64,000 bases of DNA from Chryseobacterium edaphi (lineage in GTDB: Bacteria; Bacteroidota; Bacteroidia; Flavobacteriales; Weeksellaceae), in assembly GCF_025628985.1 (NCBI RefSeq), contig NZ_JAOTEM010000001.1, forward strand, positions 620,001-684,000, in the 5' to 3' direction. A program made the translations under genes and the position numbers. The notes beneath the pieces were generated by a model. It ran no database searches, was not told the DNA's origin, and saw only the letters and a list, made by a program, of their open reading frames with translations. The stretch's first letter is position 1. Each line of letters opens with the position of its first letter. This document shows, piece after piece, positions 8,801-16,733 of this stretch.

Positions 8801-9361
8801 ATGGAAGAGATCATTCTTGAAGATAAAAAGGCGTTTCTTTACCTTAATAATCTGGGAGACACTCCATTTGATCAGTTTTGGATATTAATTTCCGGAACAT
8901 TTATCTGGATTCCGATTTATATTATTTTCTGTTATTTTCTCTATAAAAATTTTAAGCTCAAATCTTTATTTTACATTCTCCTTTTTGTTGCAATTGGAGT
9001 GACTGTTTCTGATCAGTTAGCCGGAGTTTTTAAATACGGAGTTGCCAGATTAAGACCTTGTCACGACCCTAGTTTACAATCTTACATGAGAGCAGTAAAA
9101 TGCGGCGGACAATTTGGTTTCTATTCTGCACATGCTTCAAATACCTTTTTTTTAGCAAGTTATTTGAGCTTTTTGTTAAAAGATAAACTGAGATGGTTCC
9201 CATATGTTGTATTTGTATGGGCAGTAATTGTATCATATAGCCGTATTTATTTAGGAGTACATTTCCCGATAGATATTTTGGTGGGGGCGTTTGTTGGAAT
9301 TTTATTGGGAGCGGTATTTTCGATGTTCGCAAAAAAAGTCATCAACAAACAAACTATATAA
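8801..9361 (+). CDS. PAP2-family membrane phosphatase
   Basis: A 186-residue integral membrane protein of the type 2 phosphatidic acid phosphatase family, with about five spans. The three catalytic motifs are visible: KYGVARLRP, a histidine motif in the variant form YSAHASN (SAH instead of SGH), and SRIYLGVHFPID. Bacterial members act on undecaprenyl pyrophosphate or lipid phosphates at the outer face of the inner membrane. The exact substrate cannot be told here. It sits in a tight rightward run after tatA and before a TPR protein. Confidence 0.87.
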   Translation: MEEIILEDKKAFLYLNNLGDTPFDQFWILISGTFIWIPIYIIFCYFLYKNFKLKSLFYILLFVAIGVTVSDQLAGVFKYGVARLRPCHDPSLQSYMRAVKCGGQFGFYSAHASNTFFLASYLSFLLKDKLRWFPYVVFVWAVIVSYSRIYLGVHFPIDILVGAFVGILLGAVFSMFAKKVINKQTI

Positions 9362-9362
9362 A

Positions 9363-10178
9363 ATGAAAAAACATTTACTCATTATTACTTTAGCGTTTTC
9401 ATCGCTACAGTTTTTCTCTGCTCAGGACAAAAAAAGTGCAGAAGAATGCATGCAAAAAGCTGATTATAAGTGTGCCGAAGAGCAATATGCAAAATTGGCA
9501 GAAAAAGAAATGATTCAGCAATATCAATCTGAGTATTTCAATAATTTAGGTACAGCACAACGAAGATTAGGGAAAATTCCTGCAGCATTCAAATCTTATG
9601 AATCTGCTTTGAAATCAAATCCTAAATCAGCAGCAGTTTATTCTAATCTGGGCTCTTTACACAATCAAAAAGGGAGTAAAACCAAAGCACTGGATTATCT
9701 GAATAAAGGTTTAATGATTGACGATCAAAATGCTGAGATGTATTTGACACGTTCAAAAGTTTACGAAAATTTAGGTAAAAAAGATTTAGCGGAAAAAGAT
9801 CTTAACCAAATTCTGATTTTCGCACCCGACAATATTTTTGCACGAACAGGTTTAGCCAATCTTAAAAAAAGAAACGGTGATCTTGAAGGTTCATTGAAAG
9901 ATTACAATAAATTGCTGTCAGAAAAACCTGAATCTTTACTTTATAATGGTAGAGCCGATGTTTATTTAAAACTGAAAAAATATAAAGAAGCTTTGGCAGA
10001 TGTTAACAAGGCGATTTCTATTGATCCTAAATTTTCACAGTCATATGTAACAAAAGCTCTAATTTTATTTGATACCGCAAAAGATAAGGAAGCTTGTGCA
10101 AGTTTGGATAAAGCGGTTGCTACCGGATACGAAAAAGTAGCTTTAGCTGAACAATATACTAAATGTGTCAAAAAATAA
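9363..10178 (+). CDS. Secreted or periplasmic tetratricopeptide-repeat protein
   Basis: The start is taken as the ATG at 9363, one base after the PAP2 stop, because it gives a good signal peptide (residues 1-19, ending FFSAQ). The frame is open further upstream but that part overlaps the PAP2 gene. The 271-residue product contains at least five TPR units, with signatures such as AEEQYAKLAEK, AAFKSYESALKSNPKSAAVYSNLG and ALADVNKAISIDPKFSQSY. Such proteins are scaffolds in the periplasm. No enzyme motif is visible and the partner is unknown. It is the last gene of the tatA-PAP2 run. Confidence 0.85.
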   Translation: MKKHLLIITLAFSSLQFFSAQDKKSAEECMQKADYKCAEEQYAKLAEKEMIQQYQSEYFNNLGTAQRRLGKIPAAFKSYESALKSNPKSAAVYSNLGSLHNQKGSKTKALDYLNKGLMIDDQNAEMYLTRSKVYENLGKKDLAEKDLNQILIFAPDNIFARTGLANLKKRNGDLEGSLKDYNKLLSEKPESLLYNGRADVYLKLKKYKEALADVNKAISIDPKFSQSYVTKALILFDTAKDKEACASLDKAVATGYEKVALAEQYTKCVKK

Positions 10179-10247
10179 TATTATTTGTATTTTAAGATTA
10201 AACTCAGATATAAGTCACACTTTTAGATATTATCTTTGTCATTTACT

Positions 10248-10335
10248 CCGTCGAATCTGCGATTTCCGTAGGAATCTCGACAGAGTTTTTATGTTCGTTG
10301 CTTAGAATTCCTGCGAAATGGCAAAAATGCGATTT
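10248..10335. repeat. Palindromic intergenic repeat upstream of trmL
   Basis: This part of the 237-bp gap before trmL has near-complementary ends ACTCCGTCGA and TCGACAGAGT around CGAATCTGCGATTTC, then AATTCCTGCGAAATGGCA. The CGAAT-TCG core recurs near 39450 and 49748, and the ATTCC-GAAATG block resembles one near 60092. It is a degenerate copy of dispersed palindromes rather than a gene. Confidence 0.5.
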
Positions 10336-10415
10336 ATTTTCAAATTTGAAAAAATTTAATTAAGCCCTCAAAATTAAATCTCTTTTAATTATTTTTGAAC
10401 TTCTAAAAAATATTC

Positions 10416-10865
10416 ATGTTAAACATCGTTCTTGTAGAACCGGAAATCCCCAATAACACAGGCAATATCGGAAGATTATGCGTTGGAACTGAAAGCAAAT
10501 TACATCTTATTCATCCTTTCGGATTTTTAATTGATGATAAAAATCTCAAACGTTCCGGTTTAGATTATTGGGTACATCTTGATGTCACTGAATATGCCAA
10601 TGTTGACGAATGGATGAAAGTAATTCCTGATTTATCACGCGTTTTTCTCATGAGTTCCCACGCCGAAAAATCATACCTGGACATTGATTTTCAGGATGGT
10701 GACTGGTTGGTTTTCGGAAAGGAAAGTGTGGGTTTAAGCAAAGATGTTTTAGACCGTTTTGAAAACCATTTAACAATTCCGATGTCGAAATTGATCAGAA
10801 GTTTCAATATTGCCAACTCAGTTGCTTTTGTAGTGGGAGAGGCAAAAAGGCAGATAGGGTTGTAA
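10416..10865 (+). CDS. trmL: tRNA (cytidine(34)-2'-O)-methyltransferase TrmL
   Basis: A 149-residue SPOUT-fold methyltransferase, the usual length for TrmL, which 2'-O-methylates the wobble base of leucine tRNAs using SAM. Motif 1 (EPEIPNNTGNIGRLC) is at residues 8-22. The knot-forming C-terminal motifs WLVFGKESVGL and LIRSFNIANSVA are at about 105 and 128. It is a single gene with repeat-like DNA upstream. Confidence 0.93.
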   Translation: MLNIVLVEPEIPNNTGNIGRLCVGTESKLHLIHPFGFLIDDKNLKRSGLDYWVHLDVTEYANVDEWMKVIPDLSRVFLMSSHAEKSYLDIDFQDGDWLVFGKESVGLSKDVLDRFENHLTIPMSKLIRSFNIANSVAFVVGEAKRQIGL

Positions 10866-10976
10866 TAAATTAAAATAGCTTTTTGATTTTTTATTGCAAT
10901 GGCATTGTACATTCGCTAGATTTGGAAACTAGGAAAAGACAAAACTTTTCAAATGGCTTTGTTAAAAAATAATACG

Positions 10977-12458
10977 ATGAAAATTTTTATTCTTACATTT
11001 TTATTATTTCCTTTTTTTGCTTTTACGCAAATAAGCAAAGATCTCGAATTTGAAATAAAAAAGTACGATTCTTTATCTTCGATAGGTGATCCCAGAATAA
11101 TTGATAATTTTGATGAATTTGTATTGTTAAGAGATAAAGTAGAAAAATCAATTCTTTTAAAAACGAATAAATTGGATTTAATAACTTTCTATAGACAAGA
11201 AATTCCTTTGACTTTCAGAAAATTAATTATTCAAAAATTGTTTGCAGACAATGATACAGCAACTGTTGTTCAACTTTTTAAAGCAACCATTGGAAGAAAA
11301 GATATAGTGGCAGAAAGCCATGCTATTAGAAATTTTGATCCAGAAATTGGATCTATTATTTATAACGGAGAATTGTTTGAACGTTTAACAATGGATCCCA
11401 AAACGTATGAGAGTAAAGAAAGTGCTTTAAAAGACGAACTATTAAATTTTATTTTTGCATCTGAACCATTAAATGAAAATTTGTTATCCAATATTCAATA
11501 TGCCATTCCTTTGAAAAAAGAATATTATGATGCAATTAAAAAACTAGTCAAAGAGAAAAATTTCCCTTACTTACTTAATTATGTAGCTAAATTTAAGAAA
11601 CAGGACGATATAGAATTTATTAAAAGTTTTGGTGATAAATCTTTCTTAGCGATACAGGAATTTCCTGATGAGAAATTTATTCCATTTTTAGAGCAATTTA
11701 TTGAAAAATTTGCAGGTGATGAAGATTTTTTTGTTTACCAAAACTATTTGAGAACTGTTGCAGAATTTTGTAGCCCAAAAGCAAAGATACTTGTTGAAAA
11801 AATATTTAATTCTAGTAATCCAAGAAGAAGTTTTTTGATTTCAACTTTGAGTAGGAGTACTTATGATTCTAAAAACGAAGTATTTGTTGATCATTATTGC
11901 GAACTATATTATCCTTACATAAAAGAATCCTGGATAAATGATGGAGTACTAGATAATTATGTATTTGAAAATTATACAAAAAAAATTCTCAGTAAAGATG
12001 ACCTTGTTAAGTATCTTTATGATGGATTTAAAAAAATTAAAATAAATGAATTTTCTGTACGTGATATTGATAATGAAGAAGTTGAATTACCTAATCTTTC
12101 TCAAACGAATATCAAGTTTTTGAAAACCCTAAATAGTACAATGTATCAAGAGATTGTAAACAAATATTTTTTGGAATTAGATTTTTTGCAACATTTGGAT
12201 TTTTTCATAACATTTCTTGATGATAGACAAGCAATTTTAAATGCTGAAGATTCTATAAAGCTGAGGATTGATAAAGAAGAAAATTCTAATTATTTAATAG
12301 ATGCTGCAAAGACATTAAAACAATCTGATTACAGGGAGTTATTTAACTATGCAGTTAAAGCACTCAAAAAAATAAAACCTAAAGTAATGCAAGGAGATCA
12401 CGATTACAGCAAAGAACAAATAAAAATTTTTGAAAAGCAATTTGATCTTTCTTTATAA
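10977..12458 (+). CDS. Exported hypothetical protein
   Basis: I do not recognise this 493-residue protein. The start at 10977 is preferred over an ATG 24 bases upstream because it puts a clean signal peptide (KIFILTFLLFPFFAFTQ) at the N-terminus. The rest is Lys/Glu/Asp/Asn-rich and probably all alpha-helical, with repeated patterns of hydrophobic and charged residues that suggest a HEAT- or TPR-like solenoid, but no clear repeat unit. It is more A/T-rich than its neighbours and probably monocistronic. Confidence 0.75.
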   Translation: MKIFILTFLLFPFFAFTQISKDLEFEIKKYDSLSSIGDPRIIDNFDEFVLLRDKVEKSILLKTNKLDLITFYRQEIPLTFRKLIIQKLFADNDTATVVQLFKATIGRKDIVAESHAIRNFDPEIGSIIYNGELFERLTMDPKTYESKESALKDELLNFIFASEPLNENLLSNIQYAIPLKKEYYDAIKKLVKEKNFPYLLNYVAKFKKQDDIEFIKSFGDKSFLAIQEFPDEKFIPFLEQFIEKFAGDEDFFVYQNYLRTVAEFCSPKAKILVEKIFNSSNPRRSFLISTLSRSTYDSKNEVFVDHYCELYYPYIKESWINDGVLDNYVFENYTKKILSKDDLVKYLYDGFKKIKINEFSVRDIDNEEVELPNLSQTNIKFLKTLNSTMYQEIVNKYFLELDFLQHLDFFITFLDDRQAILNAEDSIKLRIDKEENSNYLIDAAKTLKQSDYRELFNYAVKALKKIKPKVMQGDHDYSKEQIKIFEKQFDLSL

Positions 12459-12494
12459 TTTTTGAATACTTAAAAATATTTTAGAAAATATATC

Positions 12495-12968
12495 TCAATC
12501 ATTATGATAAGGTTTCCCTTGCAAAATCTGATCGGCACGATATAACTGTTCTACGATAAATAACCGGATCATCTGGTGCGTAAATGTCATTTTAGAAAGT
12601 GACATTTTTTCGTTGGCTCTGTTGTAAATTTCATCCGAAAAACCATAAGCACCACCGATCAAAATATGAATTTTTTTTACCGAAGAATTCATCCAGTTGT
12701 CAATTTTCTGAGAAAATTCACGGCTTGTAAATTGTTTTCCTTTTTCGTCCAAAATAGCTACCCAATCATTTTTATCAATGTGATTCTGAAATAATTTTGC
12801 TTCTTCTTTTTTCAATAAATCTGGAGAAAGATTTTTTGCATTTTTAATGTCCGGAATTTCAATAATTTCAAAATTCCAGTGTTTTGGAAGCCTTGTAAGA
12901 TAATAACTGATCAGAGAAGTGATTTCTTTGTCGTCTGTTTTTCCGATGCAAAGTAGGTTGATGCGCAT
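12495..12968 (-). CDS. rlmH: 23S rRNA (pseudouridine(1915)-N(3))-methyltransferase RlmH
   Basis: A 157-residue SPOUT methyltransferase that modifies pseudouridine 1915 of helix 69 in 23S rRNA. The length is typical. The family motifs are visible: LDEKGKQFTSREFS, the SAM-binding loop ILIGGAYGFSDEIY, and the C-terminal LSKMTFTHQMIRLFIVEQLYRA. It is a single leftward gene, 26-36 bases from the end of the neighbouring convergent gene. Confidence 0.95.
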   Translation of the reverse strand: MRINLLCIGKTDDKEITSLISYYLTRLPKHWNFEIIEIPDIKNAKNLSPDLLKKEEAKLFQNHIDKNDWVAILDEKGKQFTSREFSQKIDNWMNSSVKKIHILIGGAYGFSDEIYNRANEKMSLSKMTFTHQMIRLFIVEQLYRADQILQGKPYHND

Positions 12969-13066
12969 TTTTTAGCTTTATAAAAAGAAAGTTCAAAGAT
13001 ACTTATAATTAAAAAATTGAAGAATTATTTTAAAATCTGTATTTTTACATAATCAGCACAACCAAG

Positions 13067-14101
13067 ATGAAACTTTCCTTTTTCTCAATGTTGTTTTTAG
13101 GCTTTTCGGGAATGACTTTCTGCCAGGAAGTTAACGTTTCTGATGAGAAAAAATATCTTGAAGAAGACCGTAATAAAATATCATTAGTAGGTGGTGTAAG
13201 TTACCTTAATAATTCTTTTGGGTTGTATTATGAAGGTCAGACTTTTCTCCTGAAACCAAACGATTCGTTCTACACGGAATTTTTTCTAAGGTACCGATGG
13301 CTGGATGCGAATATTTCATTTGCTCCAAAGTTTGTGAGGATAAATAATGATGATGATATTAAAGGCCGAACTAAATATTTCAACTTTGGATTTGCGTTTT
13401 TTCTTAGCCAAAAACTAAGACAGTCAGTTAATTACAATCAAGTGAAAGGTTTGTATTTAGAAGATACGAAACGATTTTTTGAGGCGGTTATAAGTGATGA
13501 ATTTACCGAAGCATTGGGTAATGATTTTATGCAGTTTCCGGATGCGAAATTTCAATCTTTTACAGGTGAAACGAGTTATTTGTGGCTTGGAAAAAAAGAT
13601 AATTACAGAACTTATACCAACATGACGCACAAACCTTTGAAAAATGATTTTGTATTTCTTACCGGCTTGGTTTATCAGTACAATATGATGAAAGATACGG
13701 ATCGTGTAAAGTATAAAGGTATGGAAATCTCAGATCCGTCAGAAGGCAATTCAGTGACGAAGGATGTGAGATTAACCTTAAAAACCGGTGGCGGAGTACA
13801 AAGAATTATAGGAAAAAACTGGTATGGGATTGTAGAACTATATCCGCAGATTCATTACGGTTATTTGATTGATGAACGTTATGATGAGTTTAATTTTGGA
13901 CTTAATTCTTACTCCAGAATAGGATTTGACAACGGTAAATGGTTTTTTGGTGGTGGTGCACAACTTAACTGGATTAACAGTAAAAACGAGAATTTTTATT
14001 CAACGACAAACTGGTTATTCCGTTTTGGATTGGGTTTTAGAATAAATTCACCTAAATTTGTCAACCAACAATTTGACAGGATTGATCAAATTTTAAAATA
14101 A
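13067..14101 (+). CDS. Outer-membrane beta-barrel-like hypothetical protein
   Basis: A 344-residue exported protein with a signal peptide (about 1-19, ending MTFCQ). The body has many alternating polar and aromatic stretches such as FYTEFFLRYRWLDANISF and LNWINSKNENFYSTTNWLF, as in outer-membrane beta-barrels. I cannot place it in a named family. It lies three bases before the BrkB-family gene and may be co-transcribed with it. Confidence 0.75.
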   Translation: MKLSFFSMLFLGFSGMTFCQEVNVSDEKKYLEEDRNKISLVGGVSYLNNSFGLYYEGQTFLLKPNDSFYTEFFLRYRWLDANISFAPKFVRINNDDDIKGRTKYFNFGFAFFLSQKLRQSVNYNQVKGLYLEDTKRFFEAVISDEFTEALGNDFMQFPDAKFQSFTGETSYLWLGKKDNYRTYTNMTHKPLKNDFVFLTGLVYQYNMMKDTDRVKYKGMEISDPSEGNSVTKDVRLTLKTGGGVQRIIGKNWYGIVELYPQIHYGYLIDERYDEFNFGLNSYSRIGFDNGKWFFGGGAQLNWINSKNENFYSTTNWLFRFGLGFRINSPKFVNQQFDRIDQILK

Positions 14102-14104
14102 AAA

Positions 14105-15142
14105 ATGGGTATTAAAGTTCCGGGTTTTCTTTTGAAAGTTCAAGATTTTTTCGACGATATACATATTCCGGTTTTGGGAATATCACTTTGGCAATTGTTT
14201 CAAATTTATTTTGCAGGTATTTTTAAAGAAAAAATAGGTCGGAAAGCAGCTGCAATTTCATGGAGTTTTACTTTGAGTCTTTTTCCTTTCATTTTATTTC
14301 TGCTTTCAGTTTTGCCATATATGCCGCATTATGATAAGCTTCAGTTTTATATTTTTGAAGTTTTGATGCATAATATTTTCCCTTCCAACATTGAAGGTGA
14401 TGTAAGGGGATATATTGAAGATAGTATCATTCCTAACATGGAGGGAATCAGTAATTTAACGATCCTTATAGCCTTGGTTTTTGCTACAAACGGAACGTTT
14501 TCTCTAATTAATGGTTTTAATGAAAATGCTAAAGAAAAACTTCCCGATGTTAAAGAATTTATTCTGTCATTTTTCATTACTATAGGCTTCGTTACGATCA
14601 TATTTCTGGCAATTTTCGGGGTATATTATGCTGAAGTTGTTGTAAAAGGTTTCAGACCAACGTATGATATTTCGTGGCTCGTCAAAAACCTTTCGAAAAT
14701 CATTGGTTTTGTATCATTTCCTTTATTTTTCTTTTTACTTTTGGCGATGTTTTACTGGTTGGGAACGGTGAAGATCATCCGATTCAGACAGGCAGTTCCG
14801 GGAGCAATTTTGACAACAGTTTTATTCATCGTAACGACCTATCTCTTCACTCTTTATGTAAAAAATATTGCCCGCTACAACGTTTTATACGGCTCTATCG
14901 GAAGTATGATTTTACTGATGGTTTGGGTAAATGTGAACGTTTATCTTCTTCTTTTCGGTAACGAGCTGAATATGGCATTGCGAAAATTAAGAGTTGAAAA
15001 ACTATTATCTGACGAGCTTAAAAAAGAAGCGTCAAATTATCAGTCAAAAAATGAAGAACCCAATCTGGATAGCGACGAAGAGCATATTCGTAGCATTATA
15101 GAAGATATAAAAAAAGAAGATGGTGAAAAATCTAAGAATTAA
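14105..15142 (+). CDS. YihY/virulence factor BrkB family membrane protein
   Basis: A 345-residue inner-membrane protein with about six spans and a charged C-terminal tail. Family features include the N-terminal segment KIGRKAAAISWSFTLSLFPF, the central segment NGFNENAKEKLPDVK, and the C-terminal ARYNVLYGSIGSMILLMVWVNVNVYLLLFGNELN. The family was once labelled ribonuclease BN in error, and its true function is unknown. Its last 23 bases overlap the start of the following lipoprotein gene, so the two are translationally coupled. Confidence 0.9.
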   Translation: MGIKVPGFLLKVQDFFDDIHIPVLGISLWQLFQIYFAGIFKEKIGRKAAAISWSFTLSLFPFILFLLSVLPYMPHYDKLQFYIFEVLMHNIFPSNIEGDVRGYIEDSIIPNMEGISNLTILIALVFATNGTFSLINGFNENAKEKLPDVKEFILSFFITIGFVTIIFLAIFGVYYAEVVVKGFRPTYDISWLVKNLSKIIGFVSFPLFFFLLLAMFYWLGTVKIIRFRQAVPGAILTTVLFIVTTYLFTLYVKNIARYNVLYGSIGSMILLMVWVNVNVYLLLFGNELNMALRKLRVEKLLSDELKKEASNYQSKNEEPNLDSDEEHIRSIIEDIKKEDGEKSKN

Positions 15143-15500
15143 GATATTGTTTTTGTTGGTCTTGATGAGTTTACAGTCTTGTGAGCAGATTCTTGATCAA
15201 GCCGAAGAAAATCGTGCGCAGGAAAGTTTCACCTCAGAGTTTATGGGATATTATAAGGGAAGCTATACAGGTGATTTGAGCGGATCTTTGGAGGTTAATG
15301 TAAGAAAAGATGCAAGTGTACAAGTAATAAGAAGTACCGCAGGAAATCCAGATACTTATATTACAAATCTTATCATGAGTTCCTTTAATGGTGTTTCTCA
15401 ATCGCCGGAAGGTTTTATGCTCATCGGAAATATGCAGACAAAAAATGGAACTTGGAAAATGGGTAACCTTAAAGGAACTTGGAGTGTTACCAAAAACTAA
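15120..15500 (+). CDS. Small lipoprotein of unknown function
   Basis: A 126-residue protein with a lipoprotein signal peptide: charged start, hydrophobic core and lipobox LQSC with the Cys at residue 21. The mature part is probably a small beta-rich domain (GYYKGSYTGDLSGSLEVNV, NGTWKMGNLKGTWSV). It overlaps the BrkB-family gene by 23 bases, and its own end overlaps the end of the convergent nhaA by four bases. The function is unknown. Repeated G-x-W/Y-x-G patterns suggest a lipocalin-like or calycin-like fold, which is inference. Confidence 0.8.
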   Translation: MVKNLRIKILFLLVLMSLQSCEQILDQAEENRAQESFTSEFMGYYKGSYTGDLSGSLEVNVRKDASVQVIRSTAGNPDTYITNLIMSSFNGVSQSPEGFMLIGNMQTKNGTWKMGNLKGTWSVTKN

Positions 15501-16675
15501 TCTTCCTCAGTTTCTTTAATTTCAGACGAATATAAATTTAAAACGATATATCCCGAAATTGCTGCGATAAACGAAGCAATCAAAATAGCAAATTTTGCTT
15601 CATCCTGAATTTGAATTTCTCCTTTGAATGAAAGCAATGCAATAAAAATTGACATTGTAAACCCTATTCCGGCTAAAAGTCCGACTCCCAACATTTGCGT
15701 CCATGACGAGTTTTGAGGGAGTGAACTTATTTTTGATTTAATGGCAATAAATGAAAAAAGGTTAATTCCGATTAATTTTCCTAAAACCAGTCCGCAGACA
15801 ATTCCTAATCCTAAGCCGCTGAATAATCCGTTAACCATTCCGTTGGTGAATGTTATATTGGTATTTGTCAATGCGAAAATAGGCATAATAAGAAAGCTTA
15901 CCGGAAAATGAAGCTGGTGTTCCAGTTTTTCTAAAGGTGAAATCTCAGTTGTAGAAATATTTGTAGGAATAGAAAATGCCAAAACAACTCCTGCAATCGT
16001 CGCATGAATTCCTGAATGATGTAGAAAATACCAAAGAAATACTCCTGGAATCAGATAAAATAGTATAGTTTTAATTTTAAAATAATTCAAAAGAAATAAC
16101 AAAACTGAAACTCCCAAGGAAAGGAAAATATACATCCAATGAATCTGATCTGTGTAGAAAATCGCAATCACTAAAATTGCTCCCAAATCATCTACAATTG
16201 CTAAAGCGGCCAGAAATATTTTGATAGAATTCGGAACTTTTTTGCCCAACATCGAAATAATTGCCAAAGAAAAAGCAATATCTGTCGCCATCGGAATTCC
16301 CCAACCGTTGCTGTATTTAGTTCCGTAATTAAAAAGTGTAAAAATAATTGCCGGAATAATCATTCCGCCAATCGCCGCAAATATAGGAAGAGAAGCATTT
16401 TTAAAAGATGAAAGTTCACCTTCTACAACTTCTCGTTTGATTTCAAGACCTACCAGAAGAAAGAAAATCGCCATCAAACCATCATTGATCCAAATACTTA
16501 CAGGATATCTCAGATGAAAAATATTGATACCAATTTCTCTGTCTAAAAAATTCTGAAAGTTTTCAGCCAAAGAAGAATTGGCAATTCCCAATGCCAATGC
16601 GACACAAAAAATCAATAAAATTCCTGATGACTGACTGCTTTCAAAAAACTTTTTAAAGTAGATGCTTAATTTCAA
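15497..16675 (-). CDS. nhaA: Na+/H+ antiporter NhaA
   Basis: A 392-residue inner-membrane antiporter with twelve spans and normal length, which expels Na+ in exchange for protons. Key motifs: GLEIKREVVEGELS in the N-terminal part, the GWGIPMATDIAFSLAI segment, and the paired aspartates of the ion-binding site in ALAIVDDLGAI. A single leftward gene next to the RelA/SpoT gene in the same direction. Confidence 0.95.
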   Translation of the reverse strand: MKLSIYFKKFFESSQSSGILLIFCVALALGIANSSLAENFQNFLDREIGINIFHLRYPVSIWINDGLMAIFFLLVGLEIKREVVEGELSSFKNASLPIFAAIGGMIIPAIIFTLFNYGTKYSNGWGIPMATDIAFSLAIISMLGKKVPNSIKIFLAALAIVDDLGAILVIAIFYTDQIHWMYIFLSLGVSVLLFLLNYFKIKTILFYLIPGVFLWYFLHHSGIHATIAGVVLAFSIPTNISTTEISPLEKLEHQLHFPVSFLIMPIFALTNTNITFTNGMVNGLFSGLGLGIVCGLVLGKLIGINLFSFIAIKSKISSLPQNSSWTQMLGVGLLAGIGFTMSIFIALLSFKGEIQIQDEAKFAILIASFIAAISGYIVLNLYSSEIKETEED

Positions 16676-16733
16676 ATGTGAACTTTTTTATGTCTTGTGG
16701 TTGAGCTTCTAATTCAGCAATGCGATTTCATGA

